Assembly (NCBI GenBank): GCA_902767065.1
Contig: CACXFW010000426.1
Span: forward strand, 1-7,261
Direction of reading: 5' to 3'
Origin: an uncultured Lachnospiraceae bacterium
GTDB taxonomy: Bacteria > Bacillota > Clostridia > Lachnospirales > Lachnospiraceae
DNA: 7,261 bases
Shown: in pieces, positions 1-6,086 of the stretch
How positions within the stretch are numbered: position 1 is the first letter of the stretch
How the letters are laid out: each line of letters opens with the position of its first letter
Program-made: the position numbers and the translations under genes
The notes under the pieces: model-generated
What the model saw: the letters and a program-made list of their open reading frames with translations, nothing else
Told to the model about the DNA's origin: nothing
Databases searched by the model: none

Positions 1-99
1 AAGACTTTTGTCGAGATCGTCCGCAATCAGGATGATCCGAGAGTCGTGATTTCGGATGACCCGTCCATCGATACCAGCATCATTGACTCTCTTGGCTGA
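1..99 (+). CDS. C-terminal end of an unidentified upstream protein (5' partial)
   Basis: Frame 1 is open from the first base to a TGA at 97-99 and gives 32 residues ending in IIDSLG. The tail is acidic, with several Asp residues (DD pairs and SIDTSIID). I do not recognise the family and assign no function. That this is a real gene end is inferred from the open frame, codon use resembling the genes downstream (ATC, GTC, CCG, CGC codons), and a terminator-like hairpin beginning about 11 bases after the stop. The 89-base gap and that hairpin suggest it lies in a transcription unit separate from the flippase, although read-through cannot be excluded. Most of the gene is outside the window. Confidence 0.6.
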   Translation, partial: KTFVEIVRNQDDPRVVISDDPSIDTSIIDSLG

Positions 100-109
100 T
101 GATGCCTTA

Positions 110-141
110 GGGCGGCACCGGAGTGATCTCCACTGCCGCCT
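110..141 (+). terminator. Terminator-like hairpin between the upstream gene and the flippase
   Basis: GGCGGCA (111-117) pairs perfectly with TGCCGCC (134-140), with a possible G-U pair at 110/141. After a 2x2 internal mismatch, GGAG (120-123) pairs with CTCC (128-131) around a TGAT loop. The stem is GC-rich and sits just after the upstream stop codon, as expected for an intrinsic terminator. The following tract (141-150, TGGCTGTTTC) contains only five T bases and is interrupted, so termination may be weak. It could instead be a processing or regulatory hairpin in the flippase leader. Confidence 0.5.
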
Positions 142-149
142 GGCTGTTT

Positions 150-166
150 CAGTCAGGACTGTACAG
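150..166. repeat. Two overlapping small palindromes upstream of the flippase
   Basis: CAGTC (150-154) and GACTG (157-161) form an inverted repeat with a two-base spacer. CTGTACAG (159-166) is a perfect eight-base palindrome overlapping its right end. The spacer is too short for a stable RNA hairpin, so a dimeric DNA-binding site would fit better. The arms are short and may be chance. No convincing -35/-10 promoter pair is visible in 141-177. Confidence 0.25.
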
Positions 167-177
167 GTAGAAACCTT

Positions 178-181
178 GAGG
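178..181 (+). promoter_or_regulatory. Ribosome binding site of the flippase gene
   Basis: GAGG lies seven bases before the GTG at 189, a normal Shine-Dalgarno spacing. An in-frame TGA at 177-179 overlaps this site, so GTG 189 is the first possible start in this frame after a stop. The next in-frame Met is residue 83, inside the membrane domain. Together these points fix the start. Confidence 0.75.
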
Positions 182-188
182 TAATCAC

Positions 189-1916
189 GTGGCCGATCTG
201 GAAGAGAAGGACAGAGCGGAAGAGACAGATGCTTCCGCATCGGAAAAAACTCAGAAGAATAAAACGGGGATCAACACCGCGAAGAACGTTCTGATTCAGG
301 GAACGATCCTCGCGGCTGCTTCGATTATCGCCAAGATCATCGGCCTGATCTACCGGATCCCTCTCTACCGCATTCTCGGGGATGTGGGAAACAGCTATTA
401 TTCGACAGCGAATGAGATCTATTCCATCATACTGATGATCTCTTCCTTCAGTCTGCCGCTTGCCGTCTCCCGCCTGATGAGTGAACGAATCCAGAAGGGA
501 GAGATGCGCAACGCGAACAAGGTCTTCCTGTGTTCCATGCGTTTCGCCGTCATTTCCGGCGGAATCCTGGCGCTGATCACCTATCTGTTTGCCGGAATCA
601 TCACGAAATATGTGATGAATGTGGAATACGCCAAGTACGGGCTCCGCGTCCTGGCACCGGTGATCCTGATCTTTGCGATCACCGGCGTCTTCCGCGGTTT
701 CTTCCAGGGATTTTCGAATATGGTGCCGACCGCCATTTCCCAGGTCATAGAGCAGCTTGTCAACGCGCTCGTTTCGATCTGGGGCGCCTGGGTACTGATC
801 GATTATGGCCGGAGCCTTGTCGCTGAGGGCGAGAACGAACTTGCCGCTCCCGGCTGGGGGGCGGCCGGAGCGACCTTCGGTACGGTTGCCTCCGTCACGG
901 TCGCGCTCCTTTTTATGATGTACCTGTACTCCCGGTTTAACCGCAGGTTCCGCCATTCGATCCGGAAGGATCAGACGATGAAGCGGGAATCCTCCCGCTA
1001 TCTGTACCGGATTCTGATCCTGACCATCCTTCCGATCATACTGTCCACACTGGTATACAATATTTCAAATGTCCTGGACCAGGGAATCTTCAACGCGGTT
1101 CTGAAAAGCCAGAATTACACAGAGAAGCAGTACGCGACAATCTGGGGAATCTATACCGGAAGGTTCCGTGTCCTTATGAATGTTCCGTTGTCTCTGGCTT
1201 CCTCGCTCGGGCCGGCCGTCGTTCCGTCCCTGACTGCAGCCGTCGCGGCAAAGGATAAGGCTTCCGCCGTCCGCACCGTTCATTCTTCGACGCGCTATAC
1301 CATGATCGTTACGATCCCCTGCGCATTCGGGATGGCCGCGCTCGGCGGTCCGATCATACGGATGCTGTTTCACCCTGAATCAGGCATGCCGCTTTCTTCC
1401 GGCATCATGCAGGCCGGAGCTGTCGTGATCATTCTCTACGCGCTCAGCACCCTGACCACCGCGATCCTCCAGGGACTGGGGCGTCTGCGCGAGCCTTTGA
1501 TCCACAATGCCGTCGCTCTGGCGGTTCATGTGATCGCGCTTGTCGTGATGCTCCGCTACTTCAATCTGAACATCTACGCTGTCCTGTATTCAAACGCAGT
1601 CTTCGCGCTGGTGGTGTGCGTCATGAACGCAATGTCGATCCGCCGTTATATCTTCTATCAGCAGGAGATCAGAAAGACGTTCCTCATACCGCTTCTGTCA
1701 TCGATCGTGATGGCCTTTGCATCTTATGCGGTGTGGTTCGTATTGAACAAACTGTTCGGAAATTCCATCGCGACAATCCTGGCAATCCTTGCCGGGATCG
1801 TGGTCTATCTGATTTCACTCGTCGCATTCCGCGGCCTGACAGAATCGGAGATGCGGAAGCTTCCGAAAGGAGAAGCACTGATCGGATTATTCAGGAAAAT
1901 GGGGCTTCTGAGATAA
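189..1916 (+). CDS. MurJ/SpoVB-type lipid-linked oligosaccharide flippase (MOP superfamily membrane protein)
   Basis: This is a 575-residue polytopic membrane protein starting at GTG. Residues 1-32 form a hydrophilic cytoplasmic tail rich in Glu, Asp and Lys. Hydrophobic segments then run almost to the end, consistent with about 14 helices, for example near 33-55, 76-96, 117-140, 152-172, 228-247, 272-291, 371-395, 407-430, 438-455, 462-480, 497-519 and 524-547. The signature GLIYRIPLYRILGD (52-65) followed by N-Y-Y near 68-71 and EIY at 76-78 is typical of the Firmicutes polysaccharide-biosynthesis/SpoVB/YtgP group. The ending, with LPKGEAL at 558-564, also fits. Family members move undecaprenyl-linked peptidoglycan precursor (lipid II) or related glycans across the cytoplasmic membrane. 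The sequence does not separate a vegetative MurJ-like role from a sporulation role like SpoVB, so no symbol is given. It is probably the first gene of the unit and its stop overlaps the miaB start. Confidence 0.88.
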   Translation: MADLEEKDRAEETDASASEKTQKNKTGINTAKNVLIQGTILAAASIIAKIIGLIYRIPLYRILGDVGNSYYSTANEIYSIILMISSFSLPLAVSRLMSERIQKGEMRNANKVFLCSMRFAVISGGILALITYLFAGIITKYVMNVEYAKYGLRVLAPVILIFAITGVFRGFFQGFSNMVPTAISQVIEQLVNALVSIWGAWVLIDYGRSLVAEGENELAAPGWGAAGATFGTVASVTVALLFMMYLYSRFNRRFRHSIRKDQTMKRESSRYLYRILILTILPIILSTLVYNISNVLDQGIFNAVLKSQNYTEKQYATIWGIYTGRFRVLMNVPLSLASSLGPAVVPSLTAAVAAKDKASAVRTVHSSTRYTMIVTIPCAFGMAALGGPIIRMLFHPESGMPLSSGIMQAGAVVIILYALSTLTTAILQGLGRLREPLIHNAVALAVHVIALVVMLRYFNLNIYAVLYSNAVFALVVCVMNAMSIRRYIFYQQEIRKTFLIPLLSSIVMAFASYAVWFVLNKLFGNSIATILAILAGIVVYLISLVAFRGLTESEMRKLPKGEALIGLFRKMGLLR

Positions 1917-3409
1917 TGGAAAGTACATATTCTGTTTATGAATCTGAAGAATTCCGGCAGATGCTGACAGATGCGTCTGCCATGAAAGAGCCGCCTGTCA
2001 TGGACGGCTCTCTTCGACAGGCCTGGTTTATCCATCGCTGCCGGAGCATTTTGTCTGACAGGGAGAAAGCACTCGGAAGAAAACTGACCTTTTGTGTGGT
2101 CACATTCGGCTGTCAGATGAATGAGAGAGATTCCGAGAAGCTTCGCGGGATCCTGAAGCTTACCGGCTACCTTGAGGCAGCGTCGGAAGACGCGGATTTT
2201 GTCCTCTACAATACCTGTACGGTCCGGGAAAACGCAAATGTGCGGCTCTACGGTCGTCTTGGCGCCCTGAGCACGATCCGGCGGAAGAACCCCTCCATGA
2301 AGATTGCCCTTTGCGGGTGCATGATGCAGGAAAAGGACGAGGTTGAACGGGTCCGTACACGGCTTGGATATGTCAGTCTTGTCTTCGGAACCCATAATCT
2401 CTACCGGTTTCCGGAGCTTCTGTGCCGATGTCTTCTGTCTGACGATCAGATCATCGATGTCGAAGAGAAGAATGACCTGATCGTGGAAAACCTGCCTTCC
2501 GAGCGGACTTATCCCTTCAAGAGCGGCGTGAACATCATGTTCGGGTGCAATAATTTCTGCACGTATTGCATTGTTCCCTATGTCCGCGGGCGGGAGAAGA
2601 GCAGGGATCCGAAGGAGATTCTCCGGGAGATCGGGCATCTTTCCCGCGATGGCGTGGTCGAGATCATGCTGCTGGGACAGAATGTCAATTCCTACGGGAA
2701 GGGTCTTCCCGGGGAGGTGACATTTGCAAAGCTTCTCAGGGAAGTGGAACAGGTGGAAGGGATCCGGCGCATCCGCTTCATGACCTCTCATCCGAAGGAT
2801 CTGTCCGATGAGCTGATCGAAGTGATGAAGGATTCCAAAAAGATCTGTCCGCATCTGCACCTTCCGGTTCAGAGCGGCTCCTCAAGGCTGCTCAGGATAA
2901 TGAACCGGCATTATACGAAGGAGTCGTATCTGGAACTTGTATCACGGCTTCGCGCGGCGATTCCCGATCTCTCCCTCTCGACCGACCTGATCGTCGGATT
3001 CCCCGGGGAAACGGAGGAGGATTTTCTGGAAACCATGGATCTGGTTCGCCGCGTAGAGTATGACAGCGCCTTTACGTTCCTGTATTCCAGGCGTACGGGA
3101 ACACCGGCCGCAGCCATGGAGGATCAGGTGGATGAGGCAACCGCCCACGAAAGGTTCAACCGCCTGCTTCTTGAAGTCCAGACGATCGGAAGAAAACGCT
3201 CCTCACGTTTTGAAAATACCGTGCAGGGCGTTCTCGTGGAGGATGTCAACCGGCAGGAGAGCGGATTTGTCACCGGCCGTACCGGGCATAATCTTGTGGT
3301 GCATTTCGAAGGAGACAGGAGCCTGATCGGATCGATCGTGGATGTCAGGCTTACAAAAGCCCATGGGTTTTATTATGTCGGAAAGAGAGTAGTCCATGCT
3401 TCTGAATGA
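1916..3409 (+). CDS. miaB: tRNA-2-methylthio-N6-dimethylallyladenosine synthase MiaB
   Basis: This radical-SAM methylthiotransferase converts i6A37 to ms2i6A37 in tRNAs that read codons starting with U. The protein has 497 residues, close to other Firmicutes MiaB proteins. After an N-terminal extension of about 57 residues comes the N-terminal methylthiotransferase domain. Its three cluster-binding cysteines are C66 (TFGCQMNERDSE), C101 (NTCTVRENA) and C135 (CGCMMQ). The radical SAM domain has C211, C215 and C218 in CNNFCTYC, then the PYVRGREKSR, GQNVNSYG, LHLPVQSGS and TDLIVGFPGET motifs. A TRAM RNA-binding domain occupies about 430-494. NERDSE and the PYVRGRE run support MiaB rather than MtaB or RimO. 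The ATG overlaps the flippase stop as TAATG (1914-1918). No strong Shine-Dalgarno is seen, only GGGG at 1901-1904, so coupling to flippase translation is likely. The frame stays open upstream to 1616 inside the flippase, but those 100 residues are not MiaB-like. Confidence 0.97.
   Translation: MESTYSVYESEEFRQMLTDASAMKEPPVMDGSLRQAWFIHRCRSILSDREKALGRKLTFCVVTFGCQMNERDSEKLRGILKLTGYLEAASEDADFVLYNTCTVRENANVRLYGRLGALSTIRRKNPSMKIALCGCMMQEKDEVERVRTRLGYVSLVFGTHNLYRFPELLCRCLLSDDQIIDVEEKNDLIVENLPSERTYPFKSGVNIMFGCNNFCTYCIVPYVRGREKSRDPKEILREIGHLSRDGVVEIMLLGQNVNSYGKGLPGEVTFAKLLREVEQVEGIRRIRFMTSHPKDLSDELIEVMKDSKKICPHLHLPVQSGSSRLLRIMNRHYTKESYLELVSRLRAAIPDLSLSTDLIVGFPGETEEDFLETMDLVRRVEYDSAFTFLYSRRTGTPAAAMEDQVDEATAHERFNRLLLEVQTIGRKRSSRFENTVQGVLVEDVNRQESGFVTGRTGHNLVVHFEGDRSLIGSIVDVRLTKAHGFYYVGKRVVHASE
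1987..2022 (+). repeat. Interlocked inverted repeats in the 5' part of miaB
   Basis: AGAGCCG (1987-1993) is the reverse complement of CGGCTCT (2005-2011). GCCTGTC (1993-1999) is the reverse complement of GACAGGC (2016-2022). The left arm of the second pair lies in the loop of the first, so the two hairpins compete or could form an H-type pseudoknot if they share out base 1993. The region is coding (residues about 24-36 of MiaB, before the conserved domain). Each seven-base pair alone could be chance. Confidence 0.35.
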
Positions 3410-6086
3410 GATCGACACAGACAGTCTGTCGCCGATGATGAAACTATATGTCGAGACGAAGAGGCAGTATGCGGACTGCATCCTGTTTTACCGCCTCGGC
3501 GATTTTTATGAAATGTTCTTTGACGACGCTGTCCTGGTGTCGCGCGAACTGGAGCTTACCCTGACCGGAAAGGAATGCGGCCTGAGTGAACGGGCGCCGA
3601 TGTGCGGCGTTCCCTATCACTCGGTGGACGGCTACCTGGACCGGCTTGTGGCCTACGGACATAAGGTGGCAATCTGCGAGCAGGTAGAGGATCCGAAACA
3701 GGCGAAGGGACTTGTCAGGCGTGAAGTGGTACGGATTGCGACGCCGGGAACCAATCTGAATACCTCCTCTCTGGATGCCGGAAGGAACAATTATCTGATG
3801 TGCGTTGTCTATCTGTCCGGGACATTCGGCATCGCGGCGGTGGATATTACGACAGGTGCTTTCTTTGTCACGGAAGCGGATTCCAGGAGAAGGCTCAGAG
3901 ACGAGATCCTCCGGTATCATCCCGCGGAGATTATCTGCAACGAGTCCCTCCAGATGTCGGGATTTGACCTGGATGAGATTCACAACACGGAAGGCGTGAC
4001 GGTCTTTCCTCTGGATAGTTCCTACTTTGACCAGGAAGGGTGCAGAGGCGAGATTCTGGATCATTTTCACGTACAGTCGCTGAAGGGGATCGGCCTTGGC
4101 GACATGGACTGCGGGGTCATCGCCGCTGGCGCGACGCTGCGTTACCTGACCATGACCCAGAAGTCGGAGCTTAACAACCTGACGCAGATCAGGCCCTATT
4201 CCATCGGAAAATACATGGTGCTTGATTCCTTTACCAGAAGGAATCTCGAGCTGACGGAAACGCTCAGGGAAAAGGCCAGGAGAGGATCCCTCCTTTGGGT
4301 TCTGGACAAAACGAAAACTGCCATGGGCGCCCGGATGCTGCGCTCCTTCCTGGAGCAGCCGCTGATCGACCCGGAGGAGATCGAATCCCGGTTAGACGCT
4401 GTGTCAGATCTTAGCATCAATGCCATCACCCGGGAGGAAATCCGGGAATACCTGCAGCCGGTTTACGATCTGGAACGGCTGATCTCAAGGATTTCCTACC
4501 GCACGGCGAATCCAAGGGATCTGATCGCGTTCAGGACCTCCCTTGCCATGGTCCCTGCGATCAGGAACGCACTTCAGGAGTATCAGGCGCCTCTTCTTCG
4601 GAAGCTTCGTGATGAAATGGATGAGCTTCAGGATGTCACAGATCTGATTTCCCGGTCCATCATAGAAGATCCGCCTCTTGTCATCCGGGAAGCCGGCTTC
4701 ATTAAGGACGGCTACAATGAAGAGGTGGACAGGCTGCGCAGCGCGGCCAGGGATGGAAAAAGCTGGCTTGCGGATGTGGAGAAGGAGGAGAAGGAGCGGA
4801 CCGGGATCACTAAGATGAAGCTGAAGTTCAACAAGGTCTTCGGCTACTATCTGGAGGTTCCGAACAGCTTCCGCGACAAGGTTCCCGAAGACTATCTGCG
4901 CAAACAGACGCTGGTCAATGCGGAGCGTTATATCACACCGAAGCTTAAGGAACTGGAGGAGACGATCCTGGGCGCCTCCGACCGCCTGAATACGCTGGAG
5001 TATGAGCTCTTTGTACAGATCCGCGAGGAAATCGCCCGCCATACCTCACGGATTCTTCAGACAGCGGAAGCGATCGCGCTCGTGGATGTCTTCGCGTCCC
5101 TTGCCCTGGTCGCGGAGCAAAACCGCTATGTCCGCCCGAAGATCAATGAACGGGGCGTGATCGATATCCGGAACGGGCGCCATCCGGTCGTGGAACAGAT
5201 GGCCGGCGGCGATCTCTTTGTCCCGAACGATACGATACTGGACAACCACAAAAACCGGATCAGCATCATCACCGGTCCCAATATGGCCGGAAAATCCACT
5301 TACATGCGGCAGAGCGCCCTGATCGTCCTGATGGCGCAGATCGGATCCTTTGTCCCTGCTTCCTCGGCAAACATCGGACTGGTCGACCGGATCTTTACCA
5401 GAGTCGGGGCGTCGGATGACCTGGCCAGCGGCCAGTCGACCTTTATGGTGGAAATGAGCGAGGTCGCCCTGATCCTTCGTCAGGCAACCAGGAATTCTCT
5501 CCTGATCCTGGACGAAATCGGAAGAGGCACCTCCACCTATGACGGCCTTTCGATTGCCTGGGCTGTGGTGGAGCACATTGCTGATCCGAAAAAGATCGGT
5601 GCGAAAACCCTCTTTGCGACCCATTATCATGAGCTCACGGAGCTCGAAGGCAAGACGCCCGGCGTCATCAATTACTGCATTGCGGTCCGGGAAAAAGGGG
5701 ATGACATCGTTTTCCTCCGCAAGATCGTCAAAGGCGGCGCCGACCGCAGCTATGGGATTCAGGTTGCAAGGCTTGCCGGTGTCCCGGACACGGTCATCGA
5801 ACGGGCAAAGGAGCTGGCACAGGAACTGAGTGAGCACGATATCACGGAGACGGCCGCCGCGGAACTTAAAGAGGCCCCTTCGAAGAAAAAAAAGAAGCCA
5901 AAGATCGACGAGGTTGACATGCATCAGATGTCCTTCTTTGATACGGTGACAGATGAGGATGTCATCCGGGAACTGAAAGAAATCGATGTCACAACGCTGA
6001 CACCGATTGAGGCGATGAATACACTGTACGCGCTGCAGAACAGGCTGAACAACCGCTGGCAGCCGCAGGATGTGAGTAAGTCATGA
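3396..6086 (+). CDS. mutS: DNA mismatch repair protein MutS
   Basis: MutS is the mismatch-recognition ATPase that starts mismatch repair and recruits MutL. It has 896 residues, slightly long for the family because of its C-terminal tail. Domain I (about 12-125) carries the mismatch-wedge motif GDFYEMF with F37 and E39. The connector is about 130-260, the core/lever about 275-430 and 540-600, and the clamp about 430-540. The ATPase domain shows Walker A GPNMAGKST (627-635), the loop DDLASGQSTFM (674-684), Walker B LLILDEIGRGTST (702-714) and ATHYHEL (741-747). SYGIQVARLAGVP (785-797) is the dimer-interface helix region. The tail has a Lys cluster (830-834) and QMSFF (844-848), which resembles the QLxLF-type sliding-clamp-binding motif. 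The ATG at 3396 overlaps miaB by 14 bases. A purine stretch, GGAAAGAGAG (3380-3389), six bases upstream can serve as ribosome site, and SPMMKLY follows closely as in relatives. This is MutS1, since no Smr domain or MutS2 features are present. Confidence 0.98.
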   Translation: MLLNEIDTDSLSPMMKLYVETKRQYADCILFYRLGDFYEMFFDDAVLVSRELELTLTGKECGLSERAPMCGVPYHSVDGYLDRLVAYGHKVAICEQVEDPKQAKGLVRREVVRIATPGTNLNTSSLDAGRNNYLMCVVYLSGTFGIAAVDITTGAFFVTEADSRRRLRDEILRYHPAEIICNESLQMSGFDLDEIHNTEGVTVFPLDSSYFDQEGCRGEILDHFHVQSLKGIGLGDMDCGVIAAGATLRYLTMTQKSELNNLTQIRPYSIGKYMVLDSFTRRNLELTETLREKARRGSLLWVLDKTKTAMGARMLRSFLEQPLIDPEEIESRLDAVSDLSINAITREEIREYLQPVYDLERLISRISYRTANPRDLIAFRTSLAMVPAIRNALQEYQAPLLRKLRDEMDELQDVTDLISRSIIEDPPLVIREAGFIKDGYNEEVDRLRSAARDGKSWLADVEKEEKERTGITKMKLKFNKVFGYYLEVPNSFRDKVPEDYLRKQTLVNAERYITPKLKELEETILGASDRLNTLEYELFVQIREEIARHTSRILQTAEAIALVDVFASLALVAEQNRYVRPKINERGVIDIRNGRHPVVEQMAGGDLFVPNDTILDNHKNRISIITGPNMAGKSTYMRQSALIVLMAQIGSFVPASSANIGLVDRIFTRVGASDDLASGQSTFMVEMSEVALILRQATRNSLLILDEIGRGTSTYDGLSIAWAVVEHIADPKKIGAKTLFATHYHELTELEGKTPGVINYCIAVREKGDDIVFLRKIVKGGADRSYGIQVARLAGVPDTVIERAKELAQELSEHDITETAAAELKEAPSKKKKKPKIDEVDMHQMSFFDTVTDEDVIRELKEIDVTTLTPIEAMNTLYALQNRLNNRWQPQDVSKS
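5871..5894 (+). other. A8 tract with dnaX-type slippery heptamer in mutS
   Basis: Eight consecutive A bases occupy 5886-5893. In the mutS frame the codons are AAA (5886), AAA (5889) and AAG (5892), so 5888-5894 reads A AAA AAG, the same zero-frame heptamer as the E. coli dnaX -1 frameshift site. A Shine-Dalgarno-like GAGG lies at 5871-5874, 13 bases before the heptamer. A -1 shift would add EAKDRRG and stop at TGA 5915-5917, giving a MutS of about 840 residues without the QMSFF motif. Downstream structure is weak: GACAT (5916-5920) and ATGTC (5928-5932). The motif is directly visible, and its use for frameshifting is inference. Confidence 0.35.

Noticed and set aside
153..956. Minus-strand open frame opposite the start of the flippase
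   Set aside because: Its translation is hydrophilic and low in complexity, antisense to conserved membrane helices, and no Shine-Dalgarno site supports it.
1616..1915. Upstream extension of the miaB frame by 100 codons
   Set aside because: This part is inside the flippase in another frame and does not resemble MiaB. The ATG at 1916 gives a normal MiaB length.
1805..2860. Minus-strand open frame of 351 codons opposite the end of the flippase and miaB
   Set aside because: It crosses two well-supported plus-strand genes and its translation is rich in His, Arg, Asp and Pro with no domain pattern, as expected from an antisense shadow.
5631..5645. Direct repeat GAGCTC-ACG-GAGCTC in mutS
   Set aside because: It encodes the conserved HELTELE segment after the ATPase His motif, so coding constraint explains it.
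5046..5924. Minus-strand open frame opposite the mutS ATPase region
   Set aside because: It is antisense to the Walker motifs of mutS and shows no family features.
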